Assembly: GCF_026184235.1 (NCBI RefSeq) | Contig: NZ_CP110806.1 | Coordinates: 248,001-312,000 of the forward strand | DNA length: 64,000 bases | Source of the DNA: Cellulomonas sp. S1-8 | GTDB taxonomy: Bacteria; Actinomycetota; Actinomycetes; Actinomycetales; Cellulomonadaceae | Direction of reading: 5' to 3' | Shown: positions 24,912-32,845 of the stretch, piece after piece | Position numbering within the stretch: the stretch's first letter is position 1 | Layout: every line of letters begins with the position of its first letter | Position numbers and translations under genes: made by a program | Notes under the pieces: model-generated | Databases searched by the model: none | Told to the model about the DNA's origin: nothing | What the model saw: the letters and a program-made list of their open reading frames with translations, nothing else

Positions 24912-26515
24912 CCGACTGGAGCTGGCTCGTCCCCCTGCCCGTCGTGCTGCCGCTCTCGGCCGCGGGCCTGGCCCTCGCGCTGTACCGCCGGCCGAAGCTG
25001 CAGCGCATCGTGTCGCTCGCGACCCTGACGCTCGTGGCGATCGTCTCGGCGGCGCTCCTCGTGCTGGCCGACTCCGGACCCCTCGTCGTCGAGGTGGGCG
25101 ACTGGGCCGCGCCCGTCGGCATCAACCTCGTCGCGGACCGCCTGTCGGCGCTCATGCTGACGGTGTCGTCCGTCGTGATCCTGTGCGTCCTGGTGTACTC
25201 GCTCGCGCAGGGCCGCGAGGACGGGGAGCAGTTCGCGCCCATCTCGATCTTCCACCCGACGTACCTGGTGCTGTCCGCGGGCGTCGCGAACGCGTTCCTG
25301 TCCGGTGACCTGTTCAACATCTACGTCGGCTTCGAGATCCTGCTCGCGGCGTCGTACGTGCTCATCACGCTGTCGGGCACGGCCGAGCGCATCCGCGCGG
25401 GCACGATCTATGTGGTCGTCGCGATCCTGTCCTCCGTGCTGTTCCTCGTGGCGATCGCCGCGGTGTACGCGGCCGTCGGGACGCTCAACCTTGCGCAGCT
25501 CGCGATCCGGCTGCCCGAGATCGACCCCGGGGTGCGGCTGGTGCTGCAGTCCATGCTGCTGCTGGCGTTCGGCATCAAGGCGGCCGTGTTCCCGCTGTCG
25601 GCGTGGCTGCCCGACTCCTACCCGACGGCGCCGGCCCCCGTCACGGCGGTGTTCGCGGGCCTGCTGACCAAGGTCGGCGTGTACGCGATCATCCGCACGC
25701 AGTCGCTGCTGTTCCCCGGCGGGGCGCTCGACGACATCCTGCTGTGGGTGGCGCTCGCGACGATGGTCGTCGGGATCCTGGGCGCCGTCGCGCAGGACGA
25801 CATCAAGCGTCTGCTGTCGTTCACGCTGGTCAGCCACATCGGCTACATGATGTTCGGCATCGCGCTGGGCAGCACGCACGGGTGGACCGCGGCGATCTAC
25901 TACGTGGCGCACCACATCACCGTCCAGACGGCGCTGTTCCTCGTCGTGGGGCTCGTCGAACGCTTCGGCGGGACGACGTCGCTCGACCGGCTCGGTGGTC
26001 TGGCGAAGATGACGCCGGTGCTGGCCGTGCTGTTCTTCGTGCCCGCGATGAACCTGGGCGGCATCCCGCCGTTCTCCGGGTTCCTCGGCAAGGTGGGGCT
26101 GCTGGAGGCGGGCGTCGAGCTGGGCACACCGCTGGGGTACACGCTGGTGGTGGGCGCCGTCGTGACGTCGCTGCTCACGCTGTACGCCCTGATCAAGGCG
26201 TGGAACAAGGCGTTCTGGCAGAGCCCGCCGGAGGAGCTGCCCGCCAACAACGTCCCGACGATGATGGTCGCGCCGACCGCGGCGCTCGTCGTGTTCAGCC
26301 TGGCGCTGACCGTCTTCGCGGGCCCGCTCTACGCGTACACGGCCCGCGCCGCGCAGACCCTCGCGGACCGCACCCCGTACATCGAGGCGGTCCTGCCCGA
26401 CGGCATGCGCGGCGACGGCGAGTCGCAGCGCGCCGCCGACGAGGCGACCGACGACCCCACCGACCCGGACGACGCGACCGACGAGGCCGCGCGGCAGGAA
26501 GGCGGCGACGGATGA
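24908..26515 (+). CDS. mrpD: Mrp antiporter subunit D
   Basis: A 535-residue NuoM/N-like antiporter subunit with about fourteen helices. Hallmarks: the helix with F-E-I-L-L-A-A-S-Y-V-L (conserved Glu in TM5), the lysine-bearing F-G-I-K-A-A-V-F-P-L-S-A-W-L-P-D-S-Y-P-T-A-P, and D-I-K-R-L-L-S-F-T-L-V-S-H-I-G-Y-M. A C-terminal acidic tail of about 40 residues follows the last helix. GTG start at 24908 overlaps mrpC by 4 bp; the stop overlaps mrpE. Confidence 0.95.
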   Translation: MTDWSWLVPLPVVLPLSAAGLALALYRRPKLQRIVSLATLTLVAIVSAALLVLADSGPLVVEVGDWAAPVGINLVADRLSALMLTVSSVVILCVLVYSLAQGREDGEQFAPISIFHPTYLVLSAGVANAFLSGDLFNIYVGFEILLAASYVLITLSGTAERIRAGTIYVVVAILSSVLFLVAIAAVYAAVGTLNLAQLAIRLPEIDPGVRLVLQSMLLLAFGIKAAVFPLSAWLPDSYPTAPAPVTAVFAGLLTKVGVYAIIRTQSLLFPGGALDDILLWVALATMVVGILGAVAQDDIKRLLSFTLVSHIGYMMFGIALGSTHGWTAAIYYVAHHITVQTALFLVVGLVERFGGTTSLDRLGGLAKMTPVLAVLFFVPAMNLGGIPPFSGFLGKVGLLEAGVELGTPLGYTLVVGAVVTSLLTLYALIKAWNKAFWQSPPEELPANNVPTMMVAPTAALVVFSLALTVFAGPLYAYTARAAQTLADRTPYIEAVLPDGMRGDGESQRAADEATDDPTDPDDATDEAARQEGGDG

Positions 26516-27084
26516 GCCTGCACCCGCGGCGCACCGGCTGGCACTTCCAGGGCGCGACGATCCTGTGGCTCACCGTCGTGTGGGTGCTGCTGTGGGGCGA
26601 CGTCACATGGGGCAACATCGTCAACGGCGTGCTGCTGGGCGTGCTGGTGACCGCCGGTCTGCGCATGACGCCCGTCGACTTCCGCGGGCGCGTGCACGTG
26701 TGGCCGCTGCTCGTGCTGCTGGGGACGTTCCTCGTGGACCTGGTGCGCGCGTCGTTCGAGGTCAGCATGGTCGCGCTGCGGCCCCGGTACACCCCGCGCG
26801 GTGCCGTGATCTGCGTGCAGCTGCGCAGCCACTCCGACCTGTACCTCACGTTGACGGCCGAGCTCGTCTCGCTCGTCCCGGGGTCGATCATCGTCGAGGC
26901 GCACCGGCTCACCGGGCGGCTGTACGTCCACACCCTCGACGTCGAGACCAGCGGCGGCATCGAGCGCGCCCGGCACCACGTCCTGGAGCAGGAGGCGCGG
27001 CTGCTGCGCGCGCTCGCGTCGGACGCGGAGCTCGCGGAGGCCGGACTGTCGCGCAGCACCCGCGTCCCGGAGGCAGCCCGATGA
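26512..27084 (+). CDS. mrpE: Mrp antiporter subunit E
   Basis: A 190-residue MrpE/MnhE protein. Two N-terminal hydrophobic stretches (TILWLTVVWVLLWGDVTWGN and LLVLLGTFLVDLVRASFEV) are followed by the conserved soluble part with L-Y-L-T-L-T-A-E-L-V-S-L-V-P-G-S and Y-V-H-T-L-D-V. MrpE is needed for assembly of the full antiporter. ATGA overlaps on both sides. Confidence 0.93.
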   Translation: MSLHPRRTGWHFQGATILWLTVVWVLLWGDVTWGNIVNGVLLGVLVTAGLRMTPVDFRGRVHVWPLLVLLGTFLVDLVRASFEVSMVALRPRYTPRGAVICVQLRSHSDLYLTLTAELVSLVPGSIIVEAHRLTGRLYVHTLDVETSGGIERARHHVLEQEARLLRALASDAELAEAGLSRSTRVPEAAR

Positions 27085-27614
27085 ACGTGTTCGACGTGGT
27101 CGTCCTGGTGTGCGGCGTGCTGCTGACCCTCGGTGCGACGTTCGCGGTGGTCCGCGCAGAGAAGGGGCCGTCGACGCTCGACCGGACGGTCGCGCTCGAC
27201 ATCGTCGTCACGACGATGATCGCCGCGGTCGCGCTGTACGCCGCGTACTTCCGGCGCGCGGACGTCGTGCCGCTGCTCGTGGTGCTGTCCCTCGTCGGGT
27301 TCGTCGGGTCGGTGACGGTCGCGCGGTTCGTGGCCGTCGAGCCCGAGGGCGAGGGTCGGGTCCGCACGCGGGAGGAGGTCGCCGCCGAGGAGGCGGAGCG
27401 CAGCCGCCTCGAGCAGGAGGAGGAGGCGTCGCGGCGCCGTCGCCGGCGGGTCGCGGAGGACGAGGCGATCGCGGCGGGCGTCGTCGTGCAGGACCCCGCG
27501 ACGGGTGCGGTGCTCGCGCCGCGGACCGGCGACGACCACGGCTCGCGGGACTCCGTCGAGGCCGAGCCCGACGACGAGCACCACGGCGGCCCCGCCGACG
27601 AGGAGACGCGATGA
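27081..27614 (+). CDS. mrpF: Mrp antiporter subunit F with long charged extension
   Basis: A 177-residue protein. Residues 1-90 are the usual MrpF with three helices (G-P-S-T-L-D-R-T-V-A-L-D is the conserved motif). The remaining ~87 residues form an Arg/Glu-rich, probably coiled-coil cytoplasmic tail ending in a His-containing acidic segment (DDEHHGGPADEETR). Most MrpF proteins are about 90 residues, so the tail is an addition. ATGA overlaps with both neighbours. Confidence 0.92.
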   Translation: MNVFDVVVLVCGVLLTLGATFAVVRAEKGPSTLDRTVALDIVVTTMIAAVALYAAYFRRADVVPLLVVLSLVGFVGSVTVARFVAVEPEGEGRVRTREEVAAEEAERSRLEQEEEASRRRRRRVAEDEAIAAGVVVQDPATGAVLAPRTGDDHGSRDSVEAEPDDEHHGGPADEETR

Positions 27615-27997
27615 CACCGGAGCAGTGGGGCACCGTCGCGGACGTGCTGTCGGTCGTCTGCCTGCTGGGCGGCGCGTTCTTCGCGTTCGCCGCGGGCGTC
27701 GGCGTCCTGCGCTTCCCGGACCTGCTGGCCCGCATGCACGCGGGGACGAAGCCGCAGGTGCTGGGTCTGATCCTCGTGCTCATCGGGTTGGCGCTGCGGC
27801 TGCGCGAGGGCGGCGCGGTGTGGGCGTTGCTGCTGGTCGCGGCGTTCCAGATGCTGACGGCGCCGGTCGCGGCGCACATGGTCGGCCGCGCGGGGTTCCG
27901 CACCGGCAAGGTCCGCCAGGACCTGCTGGTCGTCGACGAGCTGACGCGTGACCTCGACGAGGGTCGCACGCGCGGCCCGCACCCCGACGACGACTGA
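27611..27997 (+). CDS. mrpG: Mrp antiporter subunit G
   Basis: A 128-residue MnhG/PhaG protein with three helices and the diagnostic G-V-L-R-F-P-D-L-L-A-R-M-H-A-G-T-K motif; T-A-P-V-A-A-H-M-V-G-R-A follows. It closes the operon A/B-C-D-E-F-G. A large palindromic repeat behind it probably ends transcription for this operon and for the convergent CDF gene. Confidence 0.93.
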   Translation: MTPEQWGTVADVLSVVCLLGGAFFAFAAGVGVLRFPDLLARMHAGTKPQVLGLILVLIGLALRLREGGAVWALLLVAAFQMLTAPVAAHMVGRAGFRTGKVRQDLLVVDELTRDLDEGRTRGPHPDDD

Positions 27998-28013
27998 CCG
28001 AGCGCCCACCCCC

Positions 28014-28085
28014 GCGAGCGCGGCACTCGACGGCCGAGCGCGGGGGAAACAGGTACCGCGTTCGGCAGTCGTGTACCGCGCTCGG
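28014..28085. repeat. Palindromic repeat family 1, copy B (bidirectional terminator position)
   Basis: The left arm 28014-28043 and right arm 28054-28085 match copy A at 3601-3672 over the same length with about ten substitutions and keep the two GAGCGCGG / two CCGCGCTC layout. Compensating changes in the arms preserve much of the hairpin. It sits between the convergent mrpG and CDF genes. Confidence 0.8.
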
Positions 28086-28095
28086 CGGTGCCGGG

Positions 28096-29007
28096 TCAGT
28101 CGTGGTGGGCGCCCTCGTGGGGGCGGTGGCCGGCCGGTTCGAGCTGGAACGTGCAGTGCTCCATCGCGAAGTGCGCGCGCAGGCAGCCGTCGAGGGCGTC
28201 GAGGACCTCGCCCGGGCGACGCCGGTCGATGCACTCCTCGTCGACGACGACGTGCACGGACAGCGCGGCGACGCCGCTGGTGATGGTCCAGGCGTGCAGG
28301 TCGTGCACGTCGACGACGCCCGGGACCTCGCGGATGTGGTCGCGCACCGCGTCGAGGTCCAGGCCCCGCGGCGTGGCCTCGAGCAGGACGTCGACGACCT
28401 CGCGCAGCAGGTGCCACGCGCGCGGCAGGATGAACAGGCCGATGGCGAGGGACGCGATCACGTCGGCGCGCGTGTACCCGGTGGTCGCGATGACGATCCC
28501 GGCGACGACGACGGCGGCGGACCCGACGAGGTCGCCGAGCACCTCCAGGTACGCCCCGCGCAGGTTGAGGCTCTCGTGCTGCCCGTCGCGCAGCAGCAGC
28601 AGGCACACGAGGTTCGCGGCCGCGCCGACGACCGCCACGGTGAGCATGACGCCGGTCGCGACCTCCGGCGGGTCGTCCCACCGGCCGACGGCCTCGACGA
28701 TCACCCACACCGCGAGCGCGCCCAGCAGCAGCGCGTTGGCCAGGGCGGCGAGGATCTCGGCGCGCTGCAGCCCGTAGGTCCGGGCCTTGGTCGCGGGACG
28801 GGTCGCCAGGGTGCTGGCGACGAGCGCGATGGCGACGCCGGTCGCGTCGGTGAGCATGTGCCCGGCGTCGGCGAGCAGCGCGAGGGACCCGGACACCAGG
28901 CCCCCGACGACCTGCAGGCCGACGACGCCGAGCGTGATCGCCAGCACCAGGACCAGGCGCCGCCGGTGCCGGTGCGTGGCGGTGCCGTGGTGGTGGCCGG
29001 CACTCAC
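28096..29007 (-). CDS. Cation diffusion facilitator (CDF) metal exporter
   Basis: A 303-residue six-helix CDF protein of the CzcD/ZitB branch. The metal-site motifs are L-L-A-D-A-G-H-M-L-T-D (HxxxD in TM2) and the E-V-L-G-D-L-V-G-S-A helix (TM5). Histidines occur at both ends (GHHHGTATHRH; HRPHEGAHHD) and the cytoplasmic domain has D-V-H-D-L-H-A-W-T-I. It expels Zn2+, Cd2+ or similar ions using the proton gradient. The GTG start overlaps the stop of the upstream CmtR-like sensor, so the pair forms one unit. Confidence 0.92.
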   Translation of the reverse strand: MSAGHHHGTATHRHRRRLVLVLAITLGVVGLQVVGGLVSGSLALLADAGHMLTDATGVAIALVASTLATRPATKARTYGLQRAEILAALANALLLGALAVWVIVEAVGRWDDPPEVATGVMLTVAVVGAAANLVCLLLLRDGQHESLNLRGAYLEVLGDLVGSAAVVVAGIVIATTGYTRADVIASLAIGLFILPRAWHLLREVVDVLLEATPRGLDLDAVRDHIREVPGVVDVHDLHAWTITSGVAALSVHVVVDEECIDRRRPGEVLDALDGCLRAHFAMEHCTFQLEPAGHRPHEGAHHD

Positions 29008-29390
29008 GGCGTCGCCGCCGCCCGCGTCGCCGTCCCGGACGTCGGGCACAGCGTGACCGCGTCGCCGGTGAGCGCCAGCAGCCGTTCCGCGGACGCGAGC
29101 AGGTCGAGCAGCGCGTCGGGGTGCGTGAGGGAGAAGACCGAGGCCCGGCCCTGCGGTCGCGACGTCACCAGGCCGCAGTCGCGCAGGCACGCCAGGTGCT
29201 TCGAGACCGTGGACTGCGCGAGGCCCAGGTGCTCGGTGAGGTCGACGACGCGGTGCTCGCCGAGCGCCAGGTGGCGCAGGATCGTCAGGCGGGACGGGTC
29301 GCTGAAGCCGTGGAACAGGCACGCGGCCGCGTCGAGCGCGCGCTCGTCCGCCCGCGTTGGGACATCGTGTTCAGCCTCTGTCATCGCCAT
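29004..29390 (-). CDS. ArsR/SmtB-family metal sensor, CmtR-like
   Basis: A 128-residue winged-helix repressor. The recognition region is L-G-L-A-Q-S-T-V-S-K-H-L-A-C-L-R-D-C-G-L-V. Cys68 and Cys72 (C-x3-C) and a late Cys115 (VTLCPTSG) reproduce the Cys57/Cys61/Cys102 ligand set of Mycobacterium tuberculosis CmtR, a Cd(II)/Pb(II) sensor. It should release DNA on metal binding and derepress itself with the overlapping CDF exporter. Two in-frame ATG codons (29390 and 29384) are possible starts. Confidence 0.88.
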   Translation of the reverse strand: MAMTEAEHDVPTRADERALDAAACLFHGFSDPSRLTILRHLALGEHRVVDLTEHLGLAQSTVSKHLACLRDCGLVTSRPQGRASVFSLTHPDALLDLLASAERLLALTGDAVTLCPTSGTATRAAATP

Positions 29391-29455
29391 AGGGCGATGC
29401 TAGACGCCACAGGCTTCTCCCGCCAGGGCCTGCTCGCCCTGGGGGAGGGTGGCCG

Positions 29456-29734
29456 TCAGCCCAGGCGGTTGCGGCTCACCCGGCCGGCGAACTTCGCCGC
29501 ACCACGGGTGGCGGCCACGCGCGACAGCGCGACGGCGGCACCGGTGATCGCGGCGGCCGCGGCGACCTCGCCGAACTTGATGTCCTCGGAGGTGGAGTCG
29601 GGTGCCGGGGGCTTGTGGCCCCGGGTCTTCTCCCACACCGAGTCGATGATCTTCTGCACGGCCCAGGCCGCGGCGAGCGCGACACCCATGCCCACGGCCT
29701 TCGCCGCGATCGACTGCTTCTTGTCGTCGTCCAT
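29456..29734 (-). CDS. Small membrane-associated DUF4235 protein
   Basis: A 92-residue protein with the pattern K-A-V-G-M-G-V-A-L-A-A-A-W-A-V-Q-K-I-I-D-S-V-W-E near the N-terminus (a glycine/alanine-rich helix) and a second hydrophobic segment GEVAAAAAITGAAVALSRVA, then a basic end. This two-helix layout matches DUF4235, which is widespread in actinobacteria and without known role. GAGGCACAG upstream is a fair ribosome binding site. Confidence 0.8.
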   Translation of the reverse strand: MDDDKKQSIAAKAVGMGVALAAAWAVQKIIDSVWEKTRGHKPPAPDSTSEDIKFGEVAAAAAITGAAVALSRVAATRGAAKFAGRVSRNRLG

Positions 29735-29817
29735 CCCTGTGCCTCCTCGTCGTCGCCTGCACGGACGCTACCCGGCATCGGGTCATCCCACAGGTCGGGG
29801 TTAGGATCGGCGGCGAA

Positions 29818-29920
29818 CGACAGGGGAGCGTCAGGTGCCGGCGACGGCACGAGGACGCTGAGAGTGCGGACCGCCGCAGACCCTCGAACCTGATCCGGTT
29901 GGTACCGGCGTAGGGAGTCG
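29818..29920 (+). ncRNA. TPP (thiamine pyrophosphate) riboswitch
   Basis: The conserved THI-element parts are in order: GGGGAGC (29823-29829), C-T-G-A-G-A-G at 29858-29864, A-C-C-C-T near 29880-29884, GAACCTGATCCGGTTGGTAC and CGGCGTAGGGAG at its end. A -10 box TAGGAT (29812-29817) directly precedes it, so transcription would start at about the first G of the aptamer. It controls the thiamine transporter genes thiBPQ just downstream. Confidence 0.95.
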
Positions 29921-29988
29921 GGCTTTCTCTCCTCCCGTGCTCGTCGTGCCGTGGGGCTCGTCCCGCGCGGGACGACGGCCGCGGGACC

Positions 29989-30004
29989 CCTCCGACGACG
30001 GAGG
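29989..30004 (+). promoter_or_regulatory. Shine-Dalgarno-sequestering hairpin of the TPP riboswitch
   Basis: CCTCCG (29989-29994) pairs with CGGAGG (29999-30004) around an ACGA loop, hiding the GGAGGAG ribosome binding site of thiB (ATG at 30016). This is a plausible translational expression platform; a further hairpin TCGTCCCGCGCGGGACGA lies at about 29959-29976 between aptamer and platform. Confidence 0.6.
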
Positions 30005-30015
30005 AGCACCACCTC

Positions 30016-31101
30016 ATGACCACCCCCCGCGGCACGCGTGCCGCCCTGGCCGCCGCCACCGCGGTCGCGGCCCTCACCGCCTGCTCGGCCGTCGGCAGCG
30101 CCGAGCCCGCCGCCACCGGCACCGGCGACGGGTCCGGCGGCACCGTGACCCTCGTGACGCACGAGTCGTTCGCGCTGTCCGAGGGCCTCCTCGACGGGTT
30201 CGAGGCCGAGTCGGGCCTGAGCGTCGAGGTCGTGCAGCAGGCCGACGCGGGCGCGCTGGTCAACCAGCTCGTCCTGACCAAGGACAACCCGCTGGGCGAC
30301 CTGGTGTTCGGCATCGACAACGCGTTCGCGTCGCGCGCGCTCGACGAGGGCGTCGTCGTGCCCGTCGACGTCACCGCGCCCGCCGTGCAGGACGCCGCGG
30401 GGTACGCCGTGCCGGGCGACGACGCGGGCGCCCTCACGGCCGTCGACGTCGGCGACGTGTGCCTCAACGTCGACACCGCGTGGTTCGCGGCGCAGGGCGT
30501 CCCGGCGCCGACGACGCTCGAGTCGCTGCTCGACCCCGCGTACCGCGACCTGCTCGTCGTGCCCGACCCCGTGACGTCGTCACCCGGCCTGGCGTTCCTG
30601 CTCGCGACCGTCGGGGCCTTCGGCGAGGACGGCTGGGTCGACTACTGGGCGGGCCTGCGGGACAACGGGCTGCAGGTGGCCGACGGCTGGAGCGAGGCGT
30701 ACTACACCGACTTCACGGCCGGCGGGGGTGACGGACCGCGGCCCGTCGTGCTGTCGTACGCGTCCTCGCCGCCGTACACCGTCCCCGAGGGCGCAGACGC
30801 GCCGACGACGGCCGCGCTGCTCGACACGTGCTTCCGCCAGGTCGAGTACGCGGGCGTGCTGGACGGCGCCGCAAACCCCGAGGGCGCCGCCCTGCTGCTC
30901 GACTTCCTGCTGTCCGACGAGGTCCAGGCCGACATCCCCGTGTCGATGTACATGTACCCCGTCAGCTCGGCCGTCGACCTGCCCGCCGAGTGGGAGAGCT
31001 GGGCGCCGATGGCCGACTCCCCGTTCGAGGTCGCACCGGCGGACGTCGCCGAGCACCGCGAGGAGTGGCTGACCACGTGGTCCGACACCGTGATCGGCTG
31101 A
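30016..31101 (+). CDS. thiB: Thiamine ABC transporter substrate-binding lipoprotein
   Basis: A 361-residue periplasmic-type binding protein. A basic N-terminus, hydrophobic run and lipobox LTAC give lipidation at Cys23, followed by a Gly/Ser linker. The mature part follows the ThiB pattern: V-T-L-V-T-H-E-S-F-A-L-S, Q-Q-A-D-A-G-A-L-V-N-Q-L-V-L-T-K-D-N-P-x-G-D-x-x-F-G-I-D-N, and the late D-G-W-S-E-A-Y-Y-T-D-F-T that closes the ligand cleft. It binds thiamine or its phosphates. First gene of the riboswitch-controlled thiBPQ operon. Confidence 0.95.
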   Translation: MTTPRGTRAALAAATAVAALTACSAVGSAEPAATGTGDGSGGTVTLVTHESFALSEGLLDGFEAESGLSVEVVQQADAGALVNQLVLTKDNPLGDLVFGIDNAFASRALDEGVVVPVDVTAPAVQDAAGYAVPGDDAGALTAVDVGDVCLNVDTAWFAAQGVPAPTTLESLLDPAYRDLLVVPDPVTSSPGLAFLLATVGAFGEDGWVDYWAGLRDNGLQVADGWSEAYYTDFTAGGGDGPRPVVLSYASSPPYTVPEGADAPTTAALLDTCFRQVEYAGVLDGAANPEGAALLLDFLLSDEVQADIPVSMYMYPVSSAVDLPAEWESWAPMADSPFEVAPADVAEHREEWLTTWSDTVIG

Positions 31102-31111
31102 CCCGGTCCGC

Positions 31112-32845
31112 ATGACCACGACGCTCGCGCAGGCGACCGACCGGCCCCCCGCGGCCGGTCGGGCCGCCCGCGCGCGTGTCGGTCGGGTGCTGCCGGCGGC
31201 GGGCTGGGCGCTGGCCGTCGCCGTCCCCGTCCTCTTCCTCGGCGTGTTCTTCGTCCAGCCGGTCGTCGAGATCGTCGGGCGCGGGTTCGTCGACGACGGG
31301 CGTCTGGACCTGACGGGGTTCGCCGACGTGCTGTCCCGGCCGCGCACGTGGCGCGTGATCGGGCAGACGCTCGCGCAGGCCACCCTGGGCACCCTGGGCG
31401 CGGTGGTGCTCGGCGTGCCGGGTGCGTACCTGCTGTACCGCTGCCGGTTCCCCGGTCGCGACGCGCTGCGGGCGTTCGTCACCGTGCCGTTCGTGCTGCC
31501 GACGGTCGTCGTGGGGGTCGCGTTCCGCTCGCTGCTCGTCGACGGCGGCCCGCTGGGCGGGCTCGGGCTGGACGGGACGCTGACCGCGATCGTGCTCGCG
31601 CTCGTGTTCTTCAACTACGCCGTCGTCGTGCGGACCGTCGGTGGGCTCTGGGAGCGGCTCGACGAGCGCACCGAGCAGGCCGCGCGCGCGCTCGGCGCGT
31701 CGGGGTGGCGCGTGCTGTGGACCGTGACGCTGCCCGCCCTCGGGCCGGCGATCGCAGCGGCGGCATCGCTGACGTTCCTGTTCTGCGCGACCGCGTTCGG
31801 CACCGTCCTGGTGCTCGGCGGGCGTCGGTACGGGACGGTCGAGACGGAGATCTGGGTCCAGACGACGCAGTTCCTCGACCTGCGCGCCGCGGCGGTGCTG
31901 TCGGTCGTGCAGCTCGTCGTCGTCGGCGCGGCGCTGGCCGTCACGGGGCGCGCGCGGGCTCGGACCGAGCGCGCCCTGAGCCTCGCGGAGCCGGGTCGCG
32001 GCGCGCGGCCCGTGCGACTGCGCGAGCCCGTCGACGCGGTCGCGGTGGGGGTCACCGCCGTCACGGTGCTGGGCCTGCTCGCGCTGCCGCTGGTCAACCT
32101 CGTCGTCCGCTCGCTGCGCACGCCGACGGGCTGGGGGCTCGACCACTACGCCGCGCTCGCGGTGCCGCAGGACACCCTCGCCGTCAGCGCCTGGCAGGCG
32201 GCCGGCACGTCCGTGCGCACGGCGGTCGACGCGACCGTGATGGCCCTGGTGGTCGGTGGGCTGGTCGCGCTCGTGGTGTCCCGGCGCCCGCGCCGGGCCG
32301 CCGGTCGACGTGCCGTCGCCGGCCTCGACGCGCTGTTCATGCTGCCGCTGGGGGTCTCGGCCGTGACGGTCGGCTTCGGCTTCCTCGTGTCCATGGACGC
32401 GCCCCTGGGCCTCGACGTGGACCTGCGGACCAGCCCGGTGCTGATCGCGGTCGCGCAGGCCGTCGTCGCCGTGCCGCTCGTCGTGCGCACCGTGCTGCCG
32501 GTGCTGCGCGCGATCGACCCGCGTCAGCGCGAGGTCGCCGCGACGCTCGGCGCACCACCCGGCCGGGTGCTGCGTTCGGTCGACCTCGCGGTCGCGGTCC
32601 GCGCCGTCGGCCTCGCGCTGGGGTTCGCGTTCGCGGCGTCGCTCGGGGAGTTCGGGGCGACGTCGTTCCTGGCGCGCCCGCAGGACCCGACGCTGCCCGT
32701 CGTGATCTTCCGGCTGCTCGGGCGGCCGGGTGCGGAGAACTACGGCACCGCGCTGGCCGCGTCGGTGCTGCTCGCGGCGCTGACAGCGGGCATCGTGGCC
32801 GTGTGCGAGCGGCTGCGCCGCCCGGGGATCGGAGGTACCTGGTGA
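31112..32845 (+). CDS. thiP: Thiamine ABC transporter permease
   Basis: A 577-residue fused double permease. Two binding-protein-dependent-transport domains are visible, each with an EAA-like cytoplasmic loop (A-A-R-A-L-G-A-S-G-W-R-V-L-W-T-V-T-L-P-A-L and V-A-A-T-L-G-A-P-P-G-R-V-L-R-S-V-D). About twelve helices in total, the usual ThiP arrangement. It starts ten bases after thiB and its stop overlaps the thiQ GTG. Confidence 0.93.
   Translation: MTTTLAQATDRPPAAGRAARARVGRVLPAAGWALAVAVPVLFLGVFFVQPVVEIVGRGFVDDGRLDLTGFADVLSRPRTWRVIGQTLAQATLGTLGAVVLGVPGAYLLYRCRFPGRDALRAFVTVPFVLPTVVVGVAFRSLLVDGGPLGGLGLDGTLTAIVLALVFFNYAVVVRTVGGLWERLDERTEQAARALGASGWRVLWTVTLPALGPAIAAAASLTFLFCATAFGTVLVLGGRRYGTVETEIWVQTTQFLDLRAAAVLSVVQLVVVGAALAVTGRARARTERALSLAEPGRGARPVRLREPVDAVAVGVTAVTVLGLLALPLVNLVVRSLRTPTGWGLDHYAALAVPQDTLAVSAWQAAGTSVRTAVDATVMALVVGGLVALVVSRRPRRAAGRRAVAGLDALFMLPLGVSAVTVGFGFLVSMDAPLGLDVDLRTSPVLIAVAQAVVAVPLVVRTVLPVLRAIDPRQREVAATLGAPPGRVLRSVDLAVAVRAVGLALGFAFAASLGEFGATSFLARPQDPTLPVVIFRLLGRPGAENYGTALAASVLLAALTAGIVAVCERLRRPGIGGTW

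Noticed and set aside
24146..25915. A 589-codon open frame on the minus strand
   Set aside because: Antisense to mrpC and mrpD, no ribosome binding site and no recognisable domain.
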